From Butyrivibrio sp. AC2005 (lineage in GTDB: Bacteria; Bacillota; Clostridia; Lachnospirales; Lachnospiraceae): 64,000 bases of DNA. The stretch spans positions 1 to 64,000 of the forward strand of contig NZ_AUJI01000015.1 of assembly GCF_000424145.1 (NCBI RefSeq), in the 5' to 3' direction. The translations under genes were made by a program, and so were the position numbers. The notes below the pieces were generated by a model. It did no database searches. It was not told where the DNA came from and saw nothing but the letters and a program-made list of their open reading frames with translations. Positions 46,462 through 54,302 of the stretch are shown piece after piece. The first letter of the stretch is position 1; every line of letters begins with the position of its first letter.

Positions 46462-46514
46462 TTATAATTGAACTATACATAAATTAGCCGTCAAAATTAT
46501 GATAAAACAAAAGA

Positions 46515-46531
46515 AGCCTGTATTACAGACT
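46515..46531 (-). terminator. Terminator of the disrupted tRNA-Arg gene
   Basis: 7-bp stem (46515-46521 with 46525-46531, one G-T pair) followed on the minus strand by TCTTTTGTTTT, 15 bp beyond the tRNA 3' end. It is the original terminator, now cut off from its promoter by the inserted element. Confidence 0.6.
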
Positions 46532-46545
46532 CCTTAAAAATATAA

Positions 46546-46588
46546 CGTTCCCGATGTGATTCGAACACACGACCTTCCGCTTAGGAGG
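46546..46588 (-). pseudogene. 3' half of tRNA-Arg(CCU), left attachment site
   Basis: Minus strand. The sequence begins in the anticodon loop (CCTCCTAAGCGG, 46588-46577) and continues through variable region, T-arm (TTCGAAT loop) and acceptor CGGGAAC plus discriminator G (46546). Its acceptor arm pairs perfectly, allowing G-U, with GTTCTCG at 61966-61960, and GCGGA pairs with TCCGC there. The preceding bases at this end (GTTTT) cannot form the anticodon stem, so this copy is dead. Confidence 0.92.
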
Positions 46589-46645
46589 AAAACGCTCACA
46601 AAAAAAGGTAGAAAGGAAGCGGGTTCTCGTTCCACAATCTTGAGT

Positions 46646-46676
46646 GTCACCCACTTTGTCACCCACTTTTGGGTGA
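46646..46676. repeat. Left arm-type repeats of the element
   Basis: GTCACCCACT at 46646-46655 and again at 46658-46667, then an inverted GGGTGA at 46671. The same decamer flanks the right end, so these are the likely integrase arm-binding sites. Confidence 0.65.
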
Positions 46677-46706
46677 ACCTATATCTTCTATAATTATATA
46701 ATACTA

Positions 46707-46760
46707 TCCCACTGAAAATGATAAAAGATATAATTCTTTCTCTTATCAGCTTCAGTGGGA
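46707..46760. terminator. Hairpin after the XRE gene
   Basis: 10-bp perfect stem (46707-46716 with 46751-46760) with a second inner stem (TGATAA/TTATCA). T-rich on the plus side; A/T-rich on the minus side, where it would end the XRE transcript. Confidence 0.5.
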
Positions 46761-46814
46761 TTATATTTTTCCATAACAACCGGAAGACATAGTATTCAAA
46801 TACCTCCCGGAGCT

Positions 46815-47018
46815 TTATTTTGTCTTATCGTGCTTTATGATATCTTCGACTTCGCAATCAAGTATAAAACACAAAGTGTCTAGTGTCTCCGTGGAACAGG
46901 GCAGACCTTTTTTGAGCCGATGAATAGTATTTGCCGATATCCCTTGCTTGAATATCATGTTGTATTCTGTTATCCCTTTGCGCTTCATGGTCGCAAATAA
47001 TGGGTCATAAGATATCAA
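46815..47018 (-). CDS. XRE-family helix-turn-helix repressor
   Basis: 67 residues from a TTG at 47018 with AAGGGTGG upstream; a longer frame to 47099 would read through the operator. A small Cro/CI-like domain (MKRKGITEYNMIFKQGISANTIHRLKKGLPCSTETLDTLCFILDC) fills the protein, the usual size of this family. It probably represses itself through the palindrome at its promoter and may control the element. Confidence 0.8.
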   Translation of the reverse strand: MISYDPLFATMKRKGITEYNMIFKQGISANTIHRLKKGLPCSTETLDTLCFILDCEVEDIIKHDKTK

Positions 47019-47069
47019 GCACACCACCCTTTCTTCTGACAGAAAAAGTTTAGCATGCTTAACCTCTTG

Positions 47070-47105
47070 ACTATACTCAATATATTGAGTATAATCCAAA
47101 ATGTA
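47070..47105 (-). promoter_or_regulatory. XRE promoter with 22-bp perfect palindrome
   Basis: A perfect 22-bp palindrome (47072-47093, half-site TATACTCAATA) overlaps a minus-strand promoter: TTGGAT, 18-bp spacer, TATAGT. A second palindrome, TATGTATATACATA, lies at 47122-47135. The layout fits autorepression by the XRE protein. Confidence 0.65.
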
Positions 47106-47176
47106 GAAATCATTTTATGTATATGTATATACATAATTTAATCATTTTGTGATTATCTTATGGAGGGATATTTTCT

Positions 47177-47221
47177 ATGAATATTAAAAGGTCAAAGCAC
47201 AAATCAGTAACAAGCTTTTAG
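47177..47221 (+). other. 14-codon ORF and hairpin-rich intergenic region
   Basis: GGAGGG followed 9 nt later by an ATG opens a 14-codon frame (MNIKRSKHKSVTSF), either a leader peptide or the stub of a lost gene. From 47300 to 47400 the sequence is GC-richer than its surroundings and holds small hairpins (47349-47357 with 47360-47368, and GGCGC/GCGCC). Nothing else was seen in 47140-47520. Confidence 0.3.
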
Positions 47222-47520
47222 CCTTTCCTTTGCACTTTGCATGGTAACATTCTCAATTTTTACACGAACAACTATGTATACTAGAAAAGATCCACACCTG
47301 TGCTCCGCTCCAGGTGCGAAGAACAACTTCTTTATATGATATTTTTCTGATGCGTCCAAGGACGCATCTCCTGGCGCTAAACGCGCCCCGGCTCTGCCCC
47401 TGAAGCCAAATCAAGAAAGTTTGAATTAGTTTTGTATAGAGGGATTGGGAAAATGTTATGAATGTCGGTTATTCTTAGAGAAGAGCCCAAATAGTTAGTT
47501 TCATTATGGAGGGAACAACA

Positions 47521-48453
47521 ATGAACAATAAGAAACTGAATATCAAAAAAATCCTAATGTGCCTCGCCCTTGCACTGATGCTCACCGGAACCTGCGCAGT
47601 TACTATCCCGCAGTTCACCATGACAGCATCTGCCAAGGCAAAGATCAGCAAGAAAAAGATCGAAATCAAACCCGGAAAAACCAAAAAGATCAAGATGTCA
47701 GGCATAAAAGGTGCTTCTGTGAAATGGTCATCATCAAACAAAAAGGTGGCAACCGTTGACCAGAACGGCAAGGTAAAGGCAAAGAAAGCCGGACAAGCCA
47801 CCATAAAAGCAAAGGTTAACGGAAAGACCTATAAATGCAAGGTATGTGTCCTCTGCAAGAGCCACAAATATGAAGAAGAAACAAAAGGTACCCCCACAAA
47901 AGGAAATCCCGTGGATAAGGTGCTCAAATGCACAGTCTGTGGTCACGAAGAAAACCATGGCAAGAAATACTGGACACCATCAGAAGCAGAGATACAAGCA
48001 AGTCTTGCAGAACTGAGACAGCGTTACCCAGAAAGAACGCCACTAGTAAATATACCAGGATGTCAGCCTGCTACCTGCCAGGGATGGGTGGAACTCGTAC
48101 AGAATCATGTTTTCGGAAATCTTGAAGGCATGAGAAGAGTTTATAATTATGACCTTTCCAAACTAAAGGTAGGAGATGCTATTGTTTATCAAGCATGGCA
48201 AGCTTTACATATCGTCTTTGTTACAGAGGTGAACGGCAACGAAATCATGGCTACTGAAGGTAATCCTACAACACTTTGGGATACACAATACAGAATAATA
48301 TCAAATTCAACAATTATGCAATATAATCACTGTATACTATACAATGATGATGGTTCAATCAGCAAAGTGTGGAACGAAATTGATACTTTAAATGACCCCA
48401 CCAATTTTGAAGTACGCTATGTCGAAACCTACTTCGACAATCAGCCGGAATAA
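47521..48453 (+). CDS. Secreted Ig-like (BIG2) plus CHAP/NlpC-like cysteine amidase
   Basis: 310 residues from the ATG at 47521 (GGAGGG 8 nt upstream). Signal peptide to about residue 38 (TASAKAK), BIG2-type Ig domain about 40-110 (VKWSSSNKKVATVDQNGKVKAKKAG), a Cys-pair linker (CVLCKSH, CTVCGHE), then a papain-like domain with candidate Cys in PATCQGWVELVQ and His in ALHIVFVTEVNG. Likely acts on the cell wall, of the host or of a mating partner. Confidence 0.7.
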   Translation: MNNKKLNIKKILMCLALALMLTGTCAVTIPQFTMTASAKAKISKKKIEIKPGKTKKIKMSGIKGASVKWSSSNKKVATVDQNGKVKAKKAGQATIKAKVNGKTYKCKVCVLCKSHKYEEETKGTPTKGNPVDKVLKCTVCGHEENHGKKYWTPSEAEIQASLAELRQRYPERTPLVNIPGCQPATCQGWVELVQNHVFGNLEGMRRVYNYDLSKLKVGDAIVYQAWQALHIVFVTEVNGNEIMATEGNPTTLWDTQYRIISNSTIMQYNHCILYNDDGSISKVWNEIDTLNDPTNFEVRYVETYFDNQPE

Positions 48454-48474
48454 TCGTATTTTTAACTGATACAC

Positions 48475-48529
48475 AAGACACCACGCAAAGGAATCATATC
48501 CGGAAAATGCGTGGTGTCTTATTTTTTTT
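48475..48529 (+). terminator. Strong terminator after the secreted amidase-like gene
   Basis: 13-bp perfect stem (48475-48487 with 48508-48520) followed by ATTTTTTTT. Confidence 0.88.
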
Positions 48530-48653
48530 AGCGAACGACGCACCCAAAACCAATAAATACCGTATACCACGAGCTTTTACGGCTTTAAATGTGATGCGCT
48601 AACTATGATATAATATGTATAAATGTTAATGTTTCAGCATTTCAGGAGGTAAT

Positions 48654-48884
48654 ATGGGTTTTATCAACGAAAAGATAGCAATAGATTTTGAAATTCCAAA
48701 AGATATTATTCCTACAGTAGAAATCTGTGAAGAGTTAAGCAAGCAGAATAACTGGGGATATGATGAATATGCTGATTTTCTTATAGATAATTTATGCAAG
48801 GAAGCATATAGACAAGGTCACATAACCAAAAAGCAATGGGATGCACTCGCTGAGAGATATCTTTCATATCCGGAAGATAATTAG
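48654..48884 (+). CDS. Small acidic hypothetical protein
   Basis: 76 residues, not recognised; acidic and helical. AGGAGG 5 nt before the ATG and a TATAAT-like box ~40 bp upstream. It precedes the HipA-like fragment by 12 bp, so it may have been the partner protein of that kinase. Confidence 0.6.
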   Translation: MGFINEKIAIDFEIPKDIIPTVEICEELSKQNNWGYDEYADFLIDNLCKEAYRQGHITKKQWDALAERYLSYPEDN

Positions 48885-48896
48885 GAGGGTACGTTT

Positions 48897-49100
48897 ATGA
48901 TAGATATCATTGATTTTAACGGCGCTCCCAAAAGCGATCGAGATGGTACATATTGCGGAGCTGCCGGATCCAAAGATGGAATTATATATAATGATGAATA
49001 CTGGATTCTGAAATACCCAAAAAACACCCGGAGCTTTCAAAAACAGAAGCGATATACGTTATGCATATATTCCCGATTCTGTAAAGGAAATTCCTGCTGA
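48897..49100 (+). pseudogene. Truncated HipA/CtkA-like kinase N-terminus
   Basis: A frame of 67 codons. Residues 1 to about 47 (MIDIIDFNGAPK, CGAAGSKDGIIYNDEYWILK, YPKNTRS) match the start of HipA/CtkA-like kinases in Clostridia. After that the frame turns into unrelated residues and stops, where LRR sequence in another frame takes over (from 49051). Only the nucleotide-binding start remains; no catalytic residues are left. Confidence 0.6.
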
Positions 49101-49520
49101 CTGTTTCAAAAACTGCAAGAACCTTAAAGTCGTTGCATGGGGATCCAATGCACTCAAAGCTTATGAAAAAGATGATGTCTTTAAAAGAAGCTGTCCCATC
49201 ACTTCAAAGACCAAGAAACGCATAAGAAAAGGTGCTTTTTCCGGATGTAAAAACTGAAAGAGTTCCAGCTTTACGGAGCTTATGCTGAAATCAAAGTCGA
49301 CAAGAACGCTTTTAAGAAAGACAAAAAGCAGATTACAGTAAAGACTTATGAAAAAGGATCTTATGCCAAGAAATTCATCAAGAATATTTCAGTTAAAGGC
49401 AAAGCTAAAAAGGAAGCCAAGACCAAGTGGGGCGTTCCAATCAGAGACAGTTGGGATACGAACTCAACAAATGAGCCGATCAAAGGCAAATCCAAGAAGT
49501 CTTCGAAGAAAAAAAAATAA
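49051..49520 (+). pseudogene. Remnants of a BspA-like leucine-rich-repeat surface protein
   Basis: Frame 1 (49051-49257) reads IPDSVKEIPADCFKNCKNLK and KGAFSGCKN, typical LRR_5 repeats, then stops. Another frame reads VDKNAFKKDKKQITVKTYEK, KFIKNISVKGKAKK and a Lys-rich end, stopping at 49518-49520. At least one frameshift separates them, and the start is fused to the HipA fragment. Confidence 0.6.
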
Positions 49521-49528
49521 TTCTTACT

Positions 49529-49567
49529 AAAGACAAGGAAACGACAAGCGTTTCCTTGTCTTTTTTC
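49529..49567 (+). terminator. Strong terminator after the LRR remnant
   Basis: 15-bp perfect stem (49529-49543 with 49549-49563), 5-base loop, then a T-run to 49567. Confidence 0.88.
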
Positions 49568-49687
49568 TTTACTGAACGACTCTTATAATCAAGCATTTTA
49601 AGCCACAATCTGAAACAAAAACACCCCGGAGAGCTAAGATACACTCTTCGAGGTATTTTTGTTCTATATAGAATATTATGAATCATC

Positions 49688-49866
49688 TTTCAGTCAACAT
49701 ATCTGTCGCTTCTTTCACCGTTACACTCTTCGCAGAGAACCCTAAGATTTGAATCATCATCAGAACCACCCTGGCTGAAAGGTATGATGTGGTCAACTTC
49801 AAGCTTTGCAGTACCACCAGCTCCAGGACCTTTTACACCACAGCATTGTTTTCCTATTTTTCCTAA
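49688..49866 (-). pseudogene. HNH endonuclease C-terminal remnant
   Basis: On the minus strand the frame reads GKQCCGVKGPGAGGTAKLEV then DHIIPFSQGGSDDDSNLRVL and CEECNGERSDRYVD before a stop. That is an HNH nuclease core with the DHI His and the C-x2-C pair. It has no start of its own. It is in the same frame as the gene that stops at 49867, separated from it only by that TGA. Confidence 0.65.
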
Positions 49867-50373
49867 TCATAAGTATGGATTACTGTATTTATTATCCTCA
49901 ATTTTCCTTACATCTGGTGACCTGCTACACCTTTCCAAAATTATTTTTCCGTAGTCCATATCTATATCATGTAAAGCACATATCTTATCCAGTATTTCAC
50001 GCTCATCCGGCTTATGATCAAAATAAAGATCATAAGCCAACCCTTCTGAGTTATCATCCGCTGCATAAAGCCATCCTTGTGTATGCCAGATTCTTTTTCC
50101 TTCTTCATTTTCGAGTACATCTATATCATTCGTGAAGTTATCCATCCTTGCATATGCTACATCCCACCACATATCACCAGCAACCTCACTCCAGCTAAAA
50201 TCCTCTGAGACCTCATACCCATGTTCTTCTAAGAATTCTCTTGTCTTCGCTTCCTCAGCACGAACTTCATAGCCAAACTCATACGGAATATACTCTCTCA
50301 GATAACTACAAAACGGATAACTGAATGTTTCAACTACTTCATATCCTTCCTGTTCCAAATCCTTTATATCCAT
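49867..50373 (-). CDS. Hypothetical protein, perhaps N-terminal part of an HNH fusion
   Basis: 168 residues from the ATG at 50373 (AGAGGT 6 nt upstream). Acidic, rich in Trp and Tyr, with the segment WWDVAYARMDNFTNDIDVLE. Family not recognised. It ends SNPYL-stop, and an HNH domain follows in frame after the TGA, so it may be a broken fusion or simply a neighbour. Confidence 0.5.
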   Translation of the reverse strand: MDIKDLEQEGYEVVETFSYPFCSYLREYIPYEFGYEVRAEEAKTREFLEEHGYEVSEDFSWSEVAGDMWWDVAYARMDNFTNDIDVLENEEGKRIWHTQGWLYAADDNSEGLAYDLYFDHKPDEREILDKICALHDIDMDYGKIILERCSRSPDVRKIEDNKYSNPYL

Positions 50374-50429
50374 TAAAATACCTCTTTCCCCCGTCAAGCC
50401 GCTAGGTCAGCTACTATTTTATAATTTAC

Positions 50430-52343
50430 TTACTTCTTTATGAATACATTTTTATATGAAGCTTTGAAATTCGACATGCAAATCTTACTCTGGTCACACC
50501 CCCGATAATACGGATTTGCCCATGAGTAGAGCTCATATTCGACTATCATGAGCTCGGGTTCTTTATTGTCGTCTTTATTGATGGCAACACATCCTTCATT
50601 AAATACCCACTCATCACCATAGTTCTGAGCTATGTAATGCTTAACTTTATCAATGACACCGTGCTTACCGATGAGTTTTCCCGAAGGATTATTCTTCTGA
50701 CACCACTTTAAGTACAGCTCATAGATAAATGTCTGAGGAACCTTGTTCCACACGAGCTCGGGGAATATCTCCTCTACGAACTGCAGTACAGGGTCATTAA
50801 ACTCCTTATACTCAGCAAGGAGAACCTTACATGCATCCGGCTCAGGAAGCACATAATAATCGGGTATGTTCATGACCTTCCAAAGTACGTATTCCAATAC
50901 TTCCGGTCTGTGCAGATAATCTGACTTGATATAGGGTCTGTCTGATCCTCTAAATGTCTTCTCGAAAGGAACAAACAGCATTCTACGATATAGAGAATCT
51001 GTTTGATCTCCTGTTCTAGGCAAGCTGTTCACACATTCAACAATTAGACCTCGATACTTGTAGTTAATTATTGATTTGTTTTTTCTGTTTATGCCTACTT
51101 CATCATGAGTTATCAAAGCTTTAAGCTTTCCCATTTTCTGCGAGTAGCAATTCGTGTCGTTTTCGTCGGTAATGACTGCTGTGGCTCCAATTAGTGGCTC
51201 AAGCCCGAAGGTATCATTGAAATCGCTAATAGGGATACTTACATATGTTCCCACTCCACATAACTGCTTCATCAATTCACATAATGTACCCTTACCATTG
51301 CAACCAACTTGAGAATAAAACATAATCATCTTGTCAATTCTCAGATTCGGTCGAATTATTGCCCCAATCGTTTTCAATAATAAATCTACAATCTCAGGAT
51401 CATCAGATAAAGAGTTAATCCATTCATCAAAATTCCACACTACTCCATCAGGCATAACTATTTCAGGCGATTGCGAAAAACCTGCTTCTATATAGTTAAC
51501 CCTGCATTTTTGGGTGAAACAAATCTCTGGATCAAAGTTACTTAACTTTTTTGTTTGGTAATTAAGTATTCCATTGTTAACTGCAACAATATTTTCATCT
51601 TCACATGGCATTATCAAAGTTGCATTTGCATATAAAATGCTCTTTACTTCATCTACATCATGATCTGTACATGTATACTTAATTTGTTCAACCATTCCTC
51701 TTAGGCTTAAATCTATGTCAACATATATTCCTTCATCAGGACCGTTATCCTGATATACCATCAACATACATCTATCATCTCTTTTTCCAGTAAATGAAAC
51801 AATTCGTACGTGATAATACTGCAAAATTATTTTCGCGATAGCCTGATTAGGCAGCGGCTTTATGCGGAATTTTGAGGTAAGTATTTTGTTCACACGATTG
51901 ACTATCTTCTCTATCTCTTGGGCATATTTCTGATCCCATCCACTTGTCGCAACATGAACATAAGTTATTATTTCATTGATTGTTTGATTATATATATGGC
52001 GCTTCAGGCCATCTCTTAGCTGTTCAACTTTATATTGATTGGGCGGATTAGGCAATGATGCAAAAAAAGAATCCACCGCGCGTTGAATGCTTGATTCATC
52101 ATCACCTAATGGAGATAAATCAATTTGATTATTAACGTAAAGAAAAATTGGGGAGTTATTAATCTGAGTAATATCATCATCCGTTCCTAGATTAATATTT
52201 GCTTCAGATTCAGAGTTAAGACTTGGTAAAATCATATTGCTATTTCCTTTCAAATAAAGCGGAAGCTTCCATTTCCTGCTGTTGACAAGACTATAACAAC
52301 TTTCATTTTTATTGTCAATATGCACAATTATTCTTTCAGCCAT
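50430..52343 (-). CDS. P4/D5-type phage-plasmid helicase-primase
   Basis: 637 residues. The C-terminal half is a superfamily 3-like helicase with Walker A GCNGKGT (347-353; the usual NGKS/T reads NGKG), Walker B-like AVITDENDTN, and the family segment NYKYRGLIVECVNSLPRTGD and RRMLFVPFEKTF. The N-terminal half is unassigned. Such proteins open replication origins of satellites and integrated plasmids. The iteron-like region lies directly upstream. Confidence 0.85.
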   Translation of the reverse strand: MAERIIVHIDNKNESCYSLVNSRKWKLPLYLKGNSNMILPSLNSESEANINLGTDDDITQINNSPIFLYVNNQIDLSPLGDDESSIQRAVDSFFASLPNPPNQYKVEQLRDGLKRHIYNQTINEIITYVHVATSGWDQKYAQEIEKIVNRVNKILTSKFRIKPLPNQAIAKIILQYYHVRIVSFTGKRDDRCMLMVYQDNGPDEGIYVDIDLSLRGMVEQIKYTCTDHDVDEVKSILYANATLIMPCEDENIVAVNNGILNYQTKKLSNFDPEICFTQKCRVNYIEAGFSQSPEIVMPDGVVWNFDEWINSLSDDPEIVDLLLKTIGAIIRPNLRIDKMIMFYSQVGCNGKGTLCELMKQLCGVGTYVSIPISDFNDTFGLEPLIGATAVITDENDTNCYSQKMGKLKALITHDEVGINRKNKSIINYKYRGLIVECVNSLPRTGDQTDSLYRRMLFVPFEKTFRGSDRPYIKSDYLHRPEVLEYVLWKVMNIPDYYVLPEPDACKVLLAEYKEFNDPVLQFVEEIFPELVWNKVPQTFIYELYLKWCQKNNPSGKLIGKHGVIDKVKHYIAQNYGDEWVFNEGCVAINKDDNKEPELMIVEYELYSWANPYYRGCDQSKICMSNFKASYKNVFIKK

Positions 52344-53032
52344 ATATGGTTATTTGTGCATATTATATATATTGCACTAATTCTTATTTTTTATTTCACC
52401 GCGAATTAGTCACGTAGCACAAATGCGCCATATATGGCTATTCGTGCAATTTGCTTATTTAATTTCGGCTATTTCGGCGAATCTTTGTATATTATTTTTT
52501 TAATTTTTATAGAATCGCACACAAAAAGGAGCACATCAGCTATATATGCATCTGTACTTCTTCTCTTATATGATTTCACCAATATAATATTACTATATTG
52601 TTAATTTTTTGTCAATTGTTGAACTCCTAGAAATTCATATTTATTTTTTCTATATCTAAAAACCAGTAACCGTCTGGAAATTAAACATTTATAGAAAATA
52701 TAGAAATTTAATTTTAATAATTTCACATCAATCAATCTCCAATATATAATATTCAATCCTCTATCATATATAAATAAATTCTATAATTTCTATAATCCCT
52801 TCTAAACCGCGTAACCATGCGATTTATCTCTATAGAATTATTTTCTGTGAAATTCTATCATTTCTATAAATGCCCCGCTTTTTATACCAATAATGGAGAT
52901 TAGATGTAATTTTGGCTGTGATATTATTTTATCTTCGCTCCATTGTTCTATATGTCACGTTATCTGTTACGATTGTCTTAGGCAAAAATAGGCACTCCAC
53001 TTATACGGAGCGCCCTTATAATAATCAGTTAT
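52344..53032. other. AT-rich, iteron-like region, candidate replication origin
   Basis: No gene in 690 bp. Next to the helicase start lie two CCATATATGG-centred repeats, each followed by TATTYGTGCA, at 52340-52360 and 52432-52452. From 52646 to 52870 the motif TTTCTATA or its complement TATAGAAA recurs in a very AT-rich setting (around 52646, 52690, 52700, 52780, 52790, 52830, 52850, 52861). Repeats plus AT-rich DNA beside a replicative helicase fit an origin; this is inference. Confidence 0.5.
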
Positions 53033-53350
53033 TCAATTTGTTTTAAATGAAACAAAAGAAAGATCCTGCTCTTTTCCCTGATCCAAGATATTAAGAAGGC
53101 GGTATGCAGGACCCGTAGGATGAGTTCTCCCCAGTTCCCATGCTTCAACAGTCTTTTTTGATACACCCATATAACTTGCAAAAACAGTCTGTGTCATGCC
53201 AGCTTTATTTCGAATATTCTTTATCTCTTCATTAGTATACTTTGTGACAGGTGATATCATAAATGTCGTAGACTTAGCCTTACTAATTCCCTTTTCGAAA
53301 TCAATAGCCTGTTGCAAGCCTTCACATAAATCATCAAAAAGCGCACTCAT
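53033..53350 (-). CDS. HigA-type antitoxin (HTH)
   Basis: 105 residues from the ATG at 53350 (AGGAGG 7-8 nt upstream). The C-terminal half is a Cro/CI-like helix-turn-helix (IKNIRNKAGMTQTVFASYMGVSKKTVEAWE), the N-terminal part probably binds the toxin. Lies 5 bp downstream of the toxin gene; toxin-first order is typical of hig loci. Confidence 0.85.
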   Translation of the reverse strand: MSALFDDLCEGLQQAIDFEKGISKAKSTTFMISPVTKYTNEEIKNIRNKAGMTQTVFASYMGVSKKTVEAWELGRTHPTGPAYRLLNILDQGKEQDLSFVSFKTN

Positions 53351-53355
53351 AACTG

Positions 53356-53724
53356 TCACCTCCTATTCTTTCCAGCTTCTTCCTTTAAAGACTTCACCAG
53401 TTTTTTCAAGATGTTCTTTTCTTGTTTTGTTAGGTTTACCTGCTCGTCCTTGGTGAAAGCTGTGATAAGATAAATAACTTCATATTCCTCAAAATCAGTA
53501 TAACAAACGCGAACACTACCACTTTTTCCCCTGTTCTCCAATGGAAATCTCACTTTTCTGATACCACCAGTTCCTTCCATAACCGGTCCAGATTGCGGAT
53601 CCTTTAATAACATGATCTGCAAAGCTAAAAGCTCATCATCTCCAAGTCCAATCTCTTCCCATCTTTTTGAAAAAAGCGGTACTTCTATAAATGTTCTTAT
53701 TAAATCGTCTTCATAGTTTTTCAT
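53356..53724 (-). CDS. RelE/HigB-type toxin
   Basis: 122 residues, RelE-like fold of the HigB-2 kind: VMEGTGGIRKVRFPLENRGKSGSVRV and YEVIYLITAFTKDEQVNLTKQEK. Such toxins cut mRNA on the ribosome. With the antitoxin it may stabilise the element. Confidence 0.86.
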   Translation of the reverse strand: MKNYEDDLIRTFIEVPLFSKRWEEIGLGDDELLALQIMLLKDPQSGPVMEGTGGIRKVRFPLENRGKSGSVRVCYTDFEEYEVIYLITAFTKDEQVNLTKQEKNILKKLVKSLKEEAGKNRR

Positions 53725-53730
53725 GCTTTA

Positions 53731-53759
53731 ATTATACACCCTACAATGTAGGGTGTCAA
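53731..53759 (-). promoter_or_regulatory. higBA promoter with operator in the spacer
   Basis: Perfect -35 TTGACA (53759-53754) and -10 TATAAT (53736-53731) with 17-bp spacing. The spacer is a near-complete 21-bp palindrome (53736-53756, half-site ACACCCTACA, central A). This fits direct autorepression by the antitoxin. Confidence 0.85.
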
Positions 53760-53852
53760 TCTTGCAATCTATCTATTATTCTCTTACCTCAATTTATATC
53801 ATTTAGCAATATTTGAGTTTATAAAAAGTTAATGTCTCATAAATGAGAAGTC

Positions 53853-53870
53853 CAGTATTTATGCGGCTTT
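53853..53870. repeat. 18-bp repeat shared with the integrase leader
   Basis: CAGTATTTATGCGGCTTT here is found exactly, inverted, at 60127-60144. The rest of 53760-54090 is AT-rich without a convincing gene. Confidence 0.75.
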
Positions 53871-54104
53871 AGGCCATTGTTTTGTGCCTCAAAACAGGTT
53901 AAGGTGTACTTATAGGACATGTGCTGGATCACATTTTAGAACAGTGGCTGGAATCATATATATAACCCTGATGTTCCTTCATGAAGCATGTTACTATCGC
54001 CTACATAAATCGATTATAAAGGAACATCTCATCACTTATATATCTACTTTTAAAGCAGATAATTTCTTGGATATTGTAATTCAATTTTATGTGTTCCAGC
54101 ACTA

Positions 54105-54260
54105 GTTCCACACCGGAACGCCAAAAACGCCCGCAGCCCGCTCTGTTGCAGTGTAGTCGTGGCTCAAGGACCCGCGACTACACTGCAACATGCATAACTA
54201 TTCCAGAACGAGTACTGGAATGGTTACTAGCGCCTGCGGGCCTGGCGAACCGGAACAAGA
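54105..54260. other. GC-rich nested hairpins, oriT-like or structured RNA
   Basis: Centre: a 16-bp perfect inverted repeat (54144-54159 with 54175-54190; 19 bp with a G-T pair). Around it are GCCCGCAG/CTGCGGGC (54129-54136 with 54234-54241), GTTCC/GGAAC and TTCCAG/CTGGAA hairpins. GC content is far above the flanks. It stands just before the Replic_Relax-like and coupling-protein genes, where an oriT would be expected. Confidence 0.55.
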
Positions 54261-54302
54261 TCAATATACTTTTTACTCGATCATTTAAAGGAGTACCTCA
54301 AA

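Noticed and set aside
46534-46779. 81-codon minus-strand reading frame
   Set aside because: It covers the half-tRNA, the core and the integrase arm repeats (read as WVTKWVT) and has no ribosome site.
47349-47368. 9-bp perfect hairpin as a terminator
   Set aside because: No T-run follows on either strand and no gene ends there.
48897-49100. A functional 67-residue protein
   Set aside because: The second half is out-of-frame LRR sequence and the kinase part lacks all catalytic residues.
49348-49530. 60-codon frame in the LRR remnant
   Set aside because: Wrong frame: the recognisable LRR sequence lies in a neighbouring frame, which also explains its basic composition.
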